Positions 31,868-41,183 of a stretch of DNA of 64,000 bases are shown piece after piece. Location of the stretch: positions 1-64,000 of the forward strand of contig NZ_JAER01000009.1 in the NCBI RefSeq assembly GCF_000519005.1. The letters are read 5' to 3'. Within the stretch, counting starts at the first letter, position 1; the number at the start of each line of letters is the position of its first letter. A program made the translations under genes and the position numbers. The stretch is from Nocardioides sp. J54 (GTDB taxonomy: Bacteria; Actinomycetota; Actinomycetes; Propionibacteriales; Nocardioidaceae). The notes under the pieces are model-generated. The model was not told the DNA's origin, ran no database searches, and saw nothing but the letters and a program-made list of their open reading frames with translations.

Positions 31868-33120
31868 CTCTCGTCCTCGCCGAAGCCGGCGACCAGGTCG
31901 GCGAGCGAGGAGAGCTGGGCGGTGATGGAGGCCCGGCGCTTGGTGAGCCGGTCGAGCTCGGCGCGGCGGGCGGCGATCTCACGCTCGACCTCGGAGTTGC
32001 TCGACGCGGTGATCGCCTCGGCCTGGGCCTTGGCCGACGCGACGATCTGCTCGGCCTCGCGGCGGGCCCGCGCGAGCACGCCCTCGGACTCCGACTGCGC
32101 GGCCGCACGCGTCTCGGCGGCCTGCTTGCTGGCCTCGGTGCGGCGGGCCTCGGCGGCCGCGGCGCGCTGCTCGGCCTCCTCGACGAGGCGGCGGGTCTCG
32201 GCGACGGCGCTGTTGTGGTGGTCGGTGGCCTCGCGGGCGAGGCGCTCCTTCTCCACGGCCAGGGCCCGGCGGGCCTCCTGGACCTCGCGGTCGACGGCCG
32301 CGCGGGCCTGCTCGATCTCGCGCTGGGCCTGGCTGCGCAGCTCCGAGGCCTCCTGCTGGGCGGCGAGGCGGACCTGGTCGGCCTCGCGCTTCGCCGCGGC
32401 GAGGGTGTCCTCGGACTCGGCGCGGGCCAGGGTGCGCTCCTGCTCGGCGTCGGCGAGCAGGCGGGTGCGGTTCTCCTCCAGCTCGCGCAGCTGGACGGCA
32501 CGCATGTCGTCGGCCTCGCGGGTCGCCTCGGCGCGGATCGCCTTGGCGTCGCGGGTCGCCTGCTCGCGGATCTCGGTGGCGTCGGCCTCCGCGGTGGCGC
32601 GGATCTCCGCGGCCTCCTCCTCGGCGAGGCGCAGCATCGCGCTGGCGCGGCCGCCGAGGCCGGCGTACGACGGGTTGTCCATCTCGGCGAGCTCGGCCTT
32701 GACCTTGGCCAGCTCCTGCTCGAGCTCGATCACGCGCTGCTCGGACTCGGCGAGGCTGGCGCCCAGGGTCGCCTTCTCCGAGGAGAGCTGGCGGATCTGG
32801 GCGTCGACGGCGTCGCGGTCGTAACCGCCCTTGCGCACGATCGGCAGGCCGCCGGCCGGCGCGGTGAAGCCGACCGGGCGCGGGGACGCTGCGTGCGCGC
32901 TGCGCGAGCTCGCCGGCCGGGGCGAGGTCGCGGCGGCGCGGTCGGGCTGGCTGGGGGTCGGTCGGTCGGAGGCGGCGGCCTGGGGGCGGGCTGCCGGCGT
33001 CTCACGGGTCGCCGGGATGACCTGGGTCGGCTCCTCGTCGGCGGACTTGGTCGTCACAGGCGTGGACTCCTCGGGGGTGCTGGGCTCGTCGTCGAAGATG
33101 GACAGACCCTGGTCGCTCAT
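31864..33120 (-). CDS. FilP/Scy-like coiled-coil cytoskeletal protein
   Basis: About 418 residues. The disordered Pro/Ala/Ser-rich N-terminus (1-95) leads into YDRDAVDAQIRQL, a DivIVA-like start, and then NPSYAGLGGRASAMLRLAEEEA, which I recall from the streptomycete FilP/Scy 'cellulose-binding' proteins. Residues 130-400 are continuous coiled coil rich in Ala, Arg and Glu. Such proteins scaffold polar growth or division. ATG 33120 has GAGGCTCC upstream. Operon with an AI-2E permease. Confidence 0.8.
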   Translation of the reverse strand: MSDQGLSIFDDEPSTPEESTPVTTKSADEEPTQVIPATRETPAARPQAAASDRPTPSQPDRAAATSPRPASSRSAHAASPRPVGFTAPAGGLPIVRKGGYDRDAVDAQIRQLSSEKATLGASLAESEQRVIELEQELAKVKAELAEMDNPSYAGLGGRASAMLRLAEEEAAEIRATAEADATEIREQATRDAKAIRAEATREADDMRAVQLRELEENRTRLLADAEQERTLARAESEDTLAAAKREADQVRLAAQQEASELRSQAQREIEQARAAVDREVQEARRALAVEKERLAREATDHHNSAVAETRRLVEEAEQRAAAAEARRTEASKQAAETRAAAQSESEGVLARARREAEQIVASAKAQAEAITASSNSEVEREIAARRAELDRLTKRRASITAQLSSLADLVAGFGEDES

Positions 33121-33228
33121 GGGGACGGAGCCTCCTGGCTCGTGGTGCGTGGTGGTGGGGGGATGCTCGGCCCCCATGATCCCCGATGGACCTGAGGTTT
33201 CCCAGCCCGGCCCGCCCGGGGGAGCGGC

Positions 33229-33268
33229 AAAAATCGCGGGAGGCCGGCGCGTGCTGCGCCGGCCTCCC
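33229..33268 (-). terminator. Rho-independent terminator of ccr
   Basis: Thirteen-base perfect arms GGGAGGCCGGCGC (33238-33250) and GCGCCGGCCTCCC (33256-33268) with a 5-nt loop. Read on the minus strand, the stem is followed a few bases on by ATTTTTG (33229-33235), a textbook U-run. This is the clearest intrinsic terminator in the window. Confidence 0.88.
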
Positions 33269-33290
33269 GGGTCGTCCTGCGGCGGTGGAC

Positions 33291-34631
33291 TCAGATGCCG
33301 CGGAACAGGTTGATCTTGTCGATGTGCTGCTCGCGGAGCTCGGTGTCCTTCACGCCGAGGCCCTCCTGCGGGGCCAGGCACAGGACGCCGACCTTGCCCT
33401 GGTGCTTGTTGTGGTGCACGTCGAGGGCGGCCTGGCCGGTCTCCTCGAGGGTGTAGGTCTTCGACAGGGTCGGGTGGATCTTGCCCTGCGCGATGAGGCG
33501 GTTGGCCTCCCACGACTCGCGGTAGTTGGCGAAGTGGCTGGAGATGATCTTCTTGAGGTTCATCCACAGGTAGCGGTTGTCGTACTCGTGCATGTAGCCC
33601 GAGGTCGACGCACAGGTGGTGATCGTGCCGCCCTTGCGGGTGACGTAGACCGAGGCGCCGAAGGTCTCACGGCCCGGGTGCTCGAAGACGATGTCGATGT
33701 CCTCGCCGCCGGTGAGCTCGCGGATCGCCTTGCCCAGGCGCTGCCACTCCTTGGGGTTCTGCTTGGTGCCGTCCTCGTTCCAGAACTTGAAGTCCATCTC
33801 GGAGCGGTTGATCACCTTGTCGGCGCCCATGTTGCGCACGATCTGGGCCTTCTCCTCGTTGGAGACCACGCAGATCGGGTTCGCGCCGCCGTTGAGGGCG
33901 TACTGGGTGGCGAAGCCCCCGAGGCCGCCGGAGGCGCCCCAGATCAGGACGTTGTCGCCCTGCTTCATGTTGCCGCCGTTGGCCGAGACGAGCTGGCGGT
34001 AGGCGGTGCAGTTCACCAGGCCGGGGGAGGCGGCCTCCTCCCAGGTGAGGTGCTCGGGCTTGGGCATGAGCTGGTTGGCCTTGACCATCGCGACGTCGGC
34101 GAGGCCGCCGAAGTTGGTCTCGAAGCCCCAGATGCGCTGCGAGGGGTCGAGCATCGTGTCGTTGTGGCCGTCGGGGGCCTCGAGCTCGACGGAGAGGCAG
34201 TGGGCGACGACGCGGTCGCCCGGCTTCCACTTGGTCACGCCGGGGCCGACCTTGAGCACGACGCCGGACAGGTCGGAGCCGACGACGTGGTAGGGCAGGT
34301 TGTGCCGGGCGCCGAGCTCGGACTCGCGGCCGTAGCGCTCGAGGAAGCCGAAGGTGGAGACGGGCTCGAAGATCGAGGTCCACACGGTGTTGTAGTTGAT
34401 CGCGGAGGCCATGACGGCCACGAACGCCTCGCCCGGGCCGAGCTCGGGCAGCGCTACCTCGTCGACGTGCAGGGACTTGCGCGGGTCCTTCTCCTTCGAG
34501 GGAACGCCCTCGAACATGTCGACCTCGTCCTTGTGCACCGTCACGGCGCGGTAGGACTCGGGAAGCTCGAGGTTGGCGAAGTCCTCCGACGAGGTGTCTT
34601 CGGCCTGGATCGCATCGAGGATGTGCTGCAC
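33291..34631 (-). CDS. ccr: Crotonyl-CoA carboxylase/reductase
   Basis: 446 residues of the MDR superfamily. It reduces crotonyl-CoA with NADPH while fixing CO2 to give (2S)-ethylmalonyl-CoA. The NADPH site is WGASGGLGGFATQYAL. Residues linked to CO2 handling in characterised enzymes are present: N81 (INYNTVW), F170 and E171 (WGFETNFGG) and H366 (SSHFANYRE), which separates it from non-carboxylating reductases. GTG 34631 has CAGGGAGA upstream. It carries the shared operator and a strong terminator and is a single-gene unit. The product may enter the ethylmalonyl-CoA pathway or serve as a polyketide extender. Confidence 0.95.
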   Translation of the reverse strand: MQHILDAIQAEDTSSEDFANLELPESYRAVTVHKDEVDMFEGVPSKEKDPRKSLHVDEVALPELGPGEAFVAVMASAINYNTVWTSIFEPVSTFGFLERYGRESELGARHNLPYHVVGSDLSGVVLKVGPGVTKWKPGDRVVAHCLSVELEAPDGHNDTMLDPSQRIWGFETNFGGLADVAMVKANQLMPKPEHLTWEEAASPGLVNCTAYRQLVSANGGNMKQGDNVLIWGASGGLGGFATQYALNGGANPICVVSNEEKAQIVRNMGADKVINRSEMDFKFWNEDGTKQNPKEWQRLGKAIRELTGGEDIDIVFEHPGRETFGASVYVTRKGGTITTCASTSGYMHEYDNRYLWMNLKKIISSHFANYRESWEANRLIAQGKIHPTLSKTYTLEETGQAALDVHHNKHQGKVGVLCLAPQEGLGVKDTELREQHIDKINLFRGI

Positions 34632-34706
34632 GGTCGTCGTCTCCCTGGGATCTGGTGGCGGCCCCGGAACGGGGCGGCTCAGGTGGCAATACGGCCGCCG
34701 CGAACA

Positions 34707-34720
34707 TTACCCATCGGTAA
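34707..34720. promoter_or_regulatory. Putative operator TTACC-N4-GGTAA, copy 3 (ccr promoter)
   Basis: On the ccr coding strand the site reads TTACCGATGGGTAA, a palindrome with perfect 5-bp arms. It lies 76-89 nt before the GTG. The embedded TAATGT may serve as a -10, which would put the operator over the promoter core. It is the most symmetrical of the three copies. Confidence 0.65.
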
Positions 34721-34811
34721 CCACCTCATGGCGGTTCCGTGACGGGCATCTCACCGCGGCGCCTGCACCGTCCTGGGCTCGGCGGCGCTCCTGATGGGCC
34801 ACCATAGGGCC

Positions 34812-35573
34812 GTGACGTCGCATCCGGGTCGCCCGTCCACGTCTGGCACGCCATCGAGCGGCGTGGACCTCAACGCCGACGTGGGGGAGTCGTTCGGGCG
34901 CTGGCAGCTCGGCGACGACGAGGCCCTCCTGCCGCACCTGAGCAGCGCCAACGTCGCGTGCGGCTTCCACGCCGGGGACCCCCTCGCGCTGCGCCGCACC
35001 TGCGAGCTCGCCTCCACCCACGGCGTCGTGGTCGGGGCCCAGGTCGGCTACCGCGACCTCGCGGGGTTCGGCCGCCGCTTCGTCGACGTGCCGCCCGCCG
35101 AGCTCGAGGCCGACGTGCTCTACCAGCTCGGCGCGCTCGACGCGATCGCCCGTGCGGCCGGCACCCGGGTCGCCTACCTCAAGCCGCACGGCGCGCTCTA
35201 CCACGCGGTGTCGCAGCACCCGGCCCAGGCGGAGGCGGTGGTCCGCGCGGTGCAGGCCTTCGGCGGACTGCCGGTGCTCGGGCTGGCCGGCTCGCCCTTC
35301 CTCGACACCGTCCGCGCCGCAGGCCTCGAGGCCGTCGGCGAGGGCTTCGCCGACCGGGCCTACCTCCCCGACGGCGGCCTGGTGCCGCGCTCGGAGCCGG
35401 GCGCGGTGCTCACCGACCCGGCCGCGGCCGCCGAGCAGGCCGTCCGGCTCGCCACCTCCGGCGAGGTCCGGTCGCTGTGCGTCCACGGCGACTCGCCCGG
35501 CGCGCCCGCCCTCGCGGCCGCGGTGCGGGCCGCGCTGGAGGCCGCCTCGGTCCCGGTCGCGGCGTTCGGATGA
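34812..35573 (+). CDS. pxpA: 5-oxoprolinase subunit A (LamB/YcsF family)
   Basis: 253 residues with the LamB/YcsF signatures [26 protein letters not shown] and [10 protein letters not shown]. With PxpB and PxpC it forms the ATP-dependent 5-oxoprolinase that opens pyroglutamate to glutamate. GTG 34812 is chosen, close to CATAGGGC; a longer frame from ATG 34794 is less likely. Its last codons overlap pxpB by 4 nt. Confidence 0.92.
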   Translation: MTSHPGRPSTSGTPSSGVDLNADVGESFGRWQLGDDEALLPHLSSANVACGFHAGDPLALRRTCELASTHGVVVGAQVGYRDLAGFGRRFVDVPPAELEADVLYQLGALDAIARAAGTRVAYLKPHGALYHAVSQHPAQAEAVVRAVQAFGGLPVLGLAGSPFLDTVRAAGLEAVGEGFADRAYLPDGGLVPRSEPGAVLTDPAAAAEQAVRLATSGEVRSLCVHGDSPGAPALAAAVRAALEAASVPVAAFG

Positions 35574-36235
35574 GGGTCCTCCCGTACGGCGACCGCGGGC
35601 TCCTGCTCGAGCTCGCCGACACCAGCGAGGCGGTGGCCACCGCGGCCGCCCTCCGCGCCGACCCCGCCGCCACCGCCCTGCTCGACGACGTCGTTCCCGG
35701 CGCCCGCACCGTCCTGCTGGTCGCCCGCCGCGGGGTGCCCCTCGAGCGGCTTCGGGCGGTAGTCCCTGACGAGAAGCACCGCGACACGCCGGCGGACGGT
35801 GCTTTTCGTCAGGGACTACCGCAGTCGACGCAGCAGCCGACGCAGCAGCCGGTGCATCAGGAGGTCACCATCCCGGTCGTGTACGACGGCCCGGACCTGG
35901 CCGAGGTCGGGGAGCTGACCGGGCTGGGGGAGGACGGGGTGGTGGCCGCGCACACCGGGACGCCGTGGACGGTGGCGTTCGGCGGCTTCGCGCCGGGCTT
36001 CGCCTACCTCGTCGGCGGCGACCCGCGGCTGCGGGTGCCGCGTCGGGGCCGGCCTCGCACCACCGTGCCCGCGGGGTCGGTCGGCCTCGCCGGGGAGTTC
36101 AGCGGGGTCTACCCGCGCGCCTCGCCCGGCGGCTGGCAGCTGGTGGGGCGCACCGACGTCGTGCTGTGGGACCTCGACCGCGACCCGCCGGCACTGCTCG
36201 CGGCCGGCCTGAGGGTGAGGTTCGAGGCCCGGTGA
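35570..36235 (+). CDS. pxpB: 5-oxoprolinase subunit B (KipI-like), with in-frame palindromic insert
   Basis: 221 residues. The N-terminal KipI domain (about 1-64) and the C-terminal domain (about 98-221; [36 protein letters not shown]) are both intact. Between them, about residues 63-97 are encoded by a 67-bp palindrome and then a 12-bp tandem repeat (TQQPTQQP). This stretch is unlike the usual short linker. The reading frame is kept, so the subunit is probably functional. It overlaps pxpA and pxpC by 4 nt each. Confidence 0.9.
   Translation: MRVLPYGDRGLLLELADTSEAVATAAALRADPAATALLDDVVPGARTVLLVARRGVPLERLRAVVPDEKHRDTPADGAFRQGLPQSTQQPTQQPVHQEVTIPVVYDGPDLAEVGELTGLGEDGVVAAHTGTPWTVAFGGFAPGFAYLVGGDPRLRVPRRGRPRTTVPAGSVGLAGEFSGVYPRASPGGWQLVGRTDVVLWDLDRDPPALLAAGLRVRFEAR
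35756..35822. repeat. 67-bp palindromic element inside pxpB
   Basis: Left arm 35756-35781 (begins GCGGTAGTCCCTGACGAG) and right arm 35797-35822 (ends TTTTCGTCAGGGACTACCGC) are complementary at 25 of 26 positions, with a 15-nt loop. The insert is in frame. Its size and symmetry resemble in-frame palindromic elements such as the Rickettsia RPEs; no other copy was seen in this window. Confidence 0.9.
35826..35849 (+). repeat. Two tandem 12-bp repeats next to the palindrome
   Basis: CGACGCAGCAGC occurs at 35826-35837 and 35838-35849, directly after the palindrome, and encodes the repeated Thr-Gln-Gln-Pro of the interdomain linker. Confidence 0.9.
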
Positions 36236-37083
36236 GCGCGCTGGTGGTCCACGCCGTCGGGGGACCCTGCCTCGTGCAGGACGCCGGCCGGCCCGGCCAC
36301 GCCGCGATCGGTGTCGGCGTCGCGGGCGCGGCCGACCGGTCGTCGTACGCGCTGGGGAGGCGGTTGCTCGGCAACGCCGACGACGCGGCGGCCCTGGAGG
36401 TGGTGCTCGGCGGGCTCGAGGTCGAGGCGACCGGCGTGGTCTGGGCCTGCGTCACCGGGGCGCCGGCCCCGTTGACCGTCGACGGGCGGGCGGAGCCGAC
36501 GGGTGCGGTCGTCGCGCTGCGGCCCGGGCAGCGGCTGCGCCTGGGGACGCCGCCGTCGGGGCTGCGCAGCTACCTGTCCGTGCGCGGCGGGATCGACGTG
36601 CCGCCGCTGCTGGGGTCGCGCTCGCGCGACACCCTCGCAGGGCTGGGCCCGGAGCCGGTGCGGCCGGGCGACCGGCTGCCGGTGGGGGACGCGGTCGCGG
36701 GGGACATGCTGGTCGATGCCGTCCCGCCCGCGTCGTACGACGACCGGCCGGTGGTGCGGGTCGTGCGAGGCCCCCGCGACGACTGGGCGGTCGACCCGGA
36801 CGCCCTCGTCTCCCGCACGTGGCGGGTCGGCGCGGCCAGCGACCGGGTCGGGCTGCGGCTCGAGGGCGACCCGCTGGCCGTCGTGCCGGGGAAGGGGGAG
36901 CTGCCCAGCGAGGGCGCGCTGCGGGGGGCGGTCCAGCTCCCGCCGGACGGTCACCCCGTGGTGTTCGGCCCCGACCACCCGGTCACCGGTGGCTACCCGG
37001 TCGTGGGGGTGGTCGTGGACGCCGACGCGGACCGCCTCGCCCAGCTGCGGCCGGGCGAGGAGGTCCGCCTCCGCTGGGCGTGA
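36232..37083 (+). CDS. pxpC: 5-oxoprolinase subunit C (KipA-like, carboxyltransferase family)
   Basis: 283 residues of the biotin-dependent carboxyltransferase-like family: VVHAVGGPCLVQDAGRPGHAAIGV at the N-terminus (shown in part by QDAGRPGHAAIG), YLSVRGGIDVPPLLGSRSRD, and the C-terminal FGPDHPVTGGYPVVGVV. It acts with PxpA and PxpB in pyroglutamate cleavage. GTG 36232 overlaps the pxpB stop. It is convergent with the epimerase gene. Confidence 0.92.
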   Translation: MSALVVHAVGGPCLVQDAGRPGHAAIGVGVAGAADRSSYALGRRLLGNADDAAALEVVLGGLEVEATGVVWACVTGAPAPLTVDGRAEPTGAVVALRPGQRLRLGTPPSGLRSYLSVRGGIDVPPLLGSRSRDTLAGLGPEPVRPGDRLPVGDAVAGDMLVDAVPPASYDDRPVVRVVRGPRDDWAVDPDALVSRTWRVGAASDRVGLRLEGDPLAVVPGKGELPSEGALRGAVQLPPDGHPVVFGPDHPVTGGYPVVGVVVDADADRLAQLRPGEEVRLRWA

Positions 37084-37108
37084 CCAGCGGCAGCGCGTCG
37101 GCCGGGGG

Positions 37109-37561
37109 TCAGTGGGCGGCGTCGGCGGCCGGCTCGACCAGCTCGACGAGGACGCCGCCGGCGTCCTTGGGGTGCACGAAGTTGATCCGGCTGTTGGCCG
37201 TGCCGCGCCTGGCCTCCGGGTAGAGCAGGCGCAGGCCGCGCTCGCGCAGGATCGCGGAGACCTGGTCGAGGTCCGTGACGCGGTAGGCGAGCTGCTGGAG
37301 GCCCGGGCCGCTGCGGTCGATGAACTTCGCGATCGTCGACTCGGCGTTGAGCGGGGCGAGGAGCTGGATCTTCGAGTCGGTGTCACCGACGGCGACCATC
37401 GCCTCCCGGACTCCCTGCTCCTCGTTGGTCTCCTCGTGCGCGACGTGCATGCCGAAGTTGTCGCGGTAGAACGCGATCGCCTCGTCGAGGTCGGGCACCG
37501 CGATGCCGACGTGGTCGATGGCGGTGAAGAGGTGGGTGGGGACGCCGTCAGTGATGCTCAT
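37109..37561 (-). CDS. mce: Methylmalonyl-CoA (ethylmalonyl-CoA) epimerase
   Basis: About 150 residues of the glyoxalase/VOC fold. Metal-ligand positions are visible in AIDHVGIAVPDLDEAI, the later GLQQLAYRV and the C-terminal VLVELVEP. It interconverts the (2S) and (2R) epimers of methyl- and ethylmalonyl-CoA, which couples ccr (making 2S) to ecm (needing 2R). The start is uncertain: ATG 37561 or ATG 37570. Adjacent and divergent to the thiolase gene. Confidence 0.93.
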   Translation of the reverse strand: MSITDGVPTHLFTAIDHVGIAVPDLDEAIAFYRDNFGMHVAHEETNEEQGVREAMVAVGDTDSKIQLLAPLNAESTIAKFIDRSGPGLQQLAYRVTDLDQVSAILRERGLRLLYPEARRGTANSRINFVHPKDAGGVLVELVEPAADAAH

Positions 37562-37701
37562 GCGCGCCATTGTGCCGTTTCGCGGAGGTGTCGCCGCTGT
37601 GACGAGGGACTCACCGGACCGCACGCTGGACCCCCTGCCCCGCTTCGTGACCCGCGAGTAGAGTCGCAGAGGTTCAGACCCGTTCCACTCACGGAGGAAG
37701 C

Positions 37702-38901
<1,200 letters not shown>

Positions 38902-38915
38902 TCGACGGGAACGAC

Positions 38916-39896
38916 TTGCCCGGAGCAGGCAACCAGGGCGGCCGTCGCGGGATCACCGCGGCGGCCGTTCCTGCACTCGTGGAGAAGGCGCGGGCCGGCG
39001 ACCCGCGCTCGGTCGGACGCCTGGTGTCCCAGGTCGAGGACGAGTCACCGCTGCTGCCGGAGCTGATGCGCGCCCTGGCGCCGCACACCGGCCACGCGCG
39101 GATCGTCGGGCTGACCGGCGCCCCCGGCGTGGGGAAGTCCACGTCCACCAACGCGCTGATCGGGGAGCTGCGCCGCCGCGACCAGCGGGTCGCGGTGCTG
39201 GCCGTCGACCCGTCGTCGCCGTTCTCCGGCGGTGCCCTGCTCGGCGACCGGATCCGGATGGGCGACCACGTGCTCGACCCCGGCGTCTTCATCCGCTCGA
39301 TGGCGGCGCGCGGCCACCTCGGCGGCCTCGCGTGGACCACGCCGCAGGTGCTGCGGGTCCTCGACGCCGCGGGCTTCGACTACGTGCTGGTCGAGACCGT
39401 CGGGGTCGGCCAGAGCGAGGTCGAGGTGGCCGGCCAGGCCGACTCCACGGTCGTCCTGCTCGCGCCCGGCATGGGCGACGGCATCCAGGCCGCGAAGGCG
39501 GGGATCCTCGAGATCGGCGACCTCTACGTCGTCAACAAGTCCGACCGCGAGGGGGCGGACAAGGTGCGGCGCGACCTGCGCTCGATGCTCGGCCTCGCCG
39601 AGCGGCGTGAGGGCGCGTGGCGCCCGCCGGTGCTGAAGACCGTGGCGTCCACGGGCGACGGGGTCGCCGACGTCGTCGACGCGCTGGAGGAGCACGGCGC
39701 CTGGCTGCGGGAGAGCGGCGAGCTGCACCGCCGGCGGCTGCGCCGGGCGCGCAACGAGATCGAGACCCTCGCGCTCACCGTGCTGCGCCGTCGCTGGGGC
39801 GGCGTCGGCGAGGGGGACCGGCTCGAGGAGCTGGCTGCGGCCGTGGTGGCTGGCGAGACCGACCCGCACTCCGCCGCGGAGGTGCTCACCGCCTGA
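38916..39896 (+). CDS. meaB: Methylmalonyl-CoA mutase-associated GTPase MeaB
   Basis: About 326 residues of the MeaB/ArgK G3E GTPase family: Walker A GAPGVGKS (from G68), AVDPSSPFSGGALLGDRIRM, VETVGVGQSE and NKSD. It is the chaperone that loads and protects coenzyme B12 in acyl-CoA mutases. TTG 38916 with GACGGGA upstream gives a normal family length; GTG 38979 is the alternative, which would leave the hairpin at 38939-38966 outside the gene. Its probable client is ecm at 19339. Confidence 0.9.
   Translation: MPGAGNQGGRRGITAAAVPALVEKARAGDPRSVGRLVSQVEDESPLLPELMRALAPHTGHARIVGLTGAPGVGKSTSTNALIGELRRRDQRVAVLAVDPSSPFSGGALLGDRIRMGDHVLDPGVFIRSMAARGHLGGLAWTTPQVLRVLDAAGFDYVLVETVGVGQSEVEVAGQADSTVVLLAPGMGDGIQAAKAGILEIGDLYVVNKSDREGADKVRRDLRSMLGLAERREGAWRPPVLKTVASTGDGVADVVDALEEHGAWLRESGELHRRRLRRARNEIETLALTVLRRRWGGVGEGDRLEELAAAVVAGETDPHSAAEVLTA
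38939..38966 (+). terminator. Terminator-like hairpin between thiolase and meaB
   Basis: Arms CGGCCGTCGCGG (38939-38950) and CCGCGGCGGCCG (38955-38966 region) pair at 11 of 12 positions, the exception being a U-G wobble, with a loop of about 5 nt. There is no U-run. If meaB starts at TTG 38916, the hairpin lies inside its first codons. Confidence 0.5.
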
Positions 39897-41100
39897 CGGC
39901 CGGCTCCCAGACGCGGTCCGGTGCGGCGCCGCGCGAGACCCGCTCGGTGCGGGTCGTGCCCGGCGGCAGGATCTCGAGGCTCGCCGTGCCGCCCGCGATG
40001 CGCACGCCCTGCGGGGCGTCGATCTCGACGCTGGCGCGCTCGACCGGCTCCACGGTGCCGTCGGCGGTCGTCGGGATCTTCACCCGTGCGTAGCGCCGCC
40101 CGGCGGGGATGGCCACGCGGGTGGTGCGTGCCGGCAGGTCGGTGCCGACCCGGGCCGTGCCGGAGCGCACCGTCAGTCGGACCGAGGTGTCCCGACCGGC
40201 CTCGCCGGCCAGGCGGACGGTGGCGACGGCGGTGCGGCCCTCGACGACCGGGGTCACCGTCACCGACACGTCCGGCGTGTGGAAGCCCGGACGACCCTTC
40301 TCGTCCAGCGCGGTGAAGCAGTAGCCGCGGCGCTTCGCGCGGCGGACCACCGTGGCCACCGCGTCGACGGAGATGGGCGAGCGGTTCACGCCGTCGTGCT
40401 GCAGCACCACGTTCGGCCCCGGGCGAAGGCCGCGCAGGATGCGCCCGGCGATCTGGTCGGCCGACCCGTTCGCCCAGTCGTTGGAGTCGATGCTCCACAG
40501 CACGGGGACGAAGCCGGCCCGCACCAGCACCCGGCGCACTCGCGGGTTGATCGAGCCGTACGGCGGACGCACCAGCCGGGTCGGCGCCACGCCGGCGCGC
40601 TGCAGCGCGCGCCGCGTGCCGTGGACCGTCGCGCGGACCTCGCGGTCCGAGCGGGCGGTGAGCTGCTCGTGCGCCCAGGTGTGGTTGGCGACGAGGTGCC
40701 CGTTGCGCTCGATCGCGCGGACCAGCTCCGGGTGCTCGCGCACGCGCCGGCCGACCACGAAGAAGGTCGCGGGGACGTCGTGGCGGCGCAGGACCCGCAG
40801 CAGGCGCGTGGTGGTGCCGGGCACAGGACCGTCGTCGAAGGTCAGGGCGACCCGCCCCTTGCAGCGGCGGGTGGCCGCCCGGCGCCGGGTGGTCGTGGAC
40901 CCCGTCGAGCCCGCGGCGGCCGGCGACCCCGCGGCGAGGACCGCGCCCTCGGTCGAGGCGCCCGGCTCGGCGGACGACGAGGGCGGCACCGGCGTCGTAC
41001 CGAGGCCGAGGGCCAGGACCAGGGGGAGCAGCACGGCGGCGGCACAGGCGGAACCGAGTCTCCGTCCCGTGACCTCCGTGCGGGCACGGGGTGGAAGCAC
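39886..41100 (-). CDS. Secreted polysaccharide deacetylase (NodB) with Calx-beta-like domain
   Basis: 404 residues: a signal sequence or membrane anchor (about 15-36), a linker, the NodB domain with TFDDGP (87-92), H141 and H145 (HTWAH) and RPPYG (179-183), and a C-terminal Calx-beta-like beta domain (about 270-390; VRLAGEAGRDTSVRLTVRSG). Catalytic motifs are intact, so it likely deacetylates peptidoglycan or a chitin-like polymer. GTG 41100 follows CATAGT on the minus strand by 6 nt, consistent with a leaderless message. It overlaps the 3' end of meaB by 11 nt in opposite orientation. Confidence 0.9.
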   Translation of the reverse strand: MLPPRARTEVTGRRLGSACAAAVLLPLVLALGLGTTPVPPSSSAEPGASTEGAVLAAGSPAAAGSTGSTTTRRRAATRRCKGRVALTFDDGPVPGTTTRLLRVLRRHDVPATFFVVGRRVREHPELVRAIERNGHLVANHTWAHEQLTARSDREVRATVHGTRRALQRAGVAPTRLVRPPYGSINPRVRRVLVRAGFVPVLWSIDSNDWANGSADQIAGRILRGLRPGPNVVLQHDGVNRSPISVDAVATVVRRAKRRGYCFTALDEKGRPGFHTPDVSVTVTPVVEGRTAVATVRLAGEAGRDTSVRLTVRSGTARVGTDLPARTTRVAIPAGRRYARVKIPTTADGTVEPVERASVEIDAPQGVRIAGGTASLEILPPGTTRTERVSRGAAPDRVWEPAVRR

Positions 41101-41183
41101 GGAGCAACTATGAAGGTTGGTGGGCCCTCTTCGTGGGACGTCCCGAAGTGTGTCTGGCCGGGTCCCGCTGAGAGGATGCCGGT

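Noticed and set aside
37640..37665. Fourth operator TGACCCGCGAGTAG before the thiolase gene
   Set aside because: It differs from TTACC-N4-GGTAR in both half-sites, so it is not counted.
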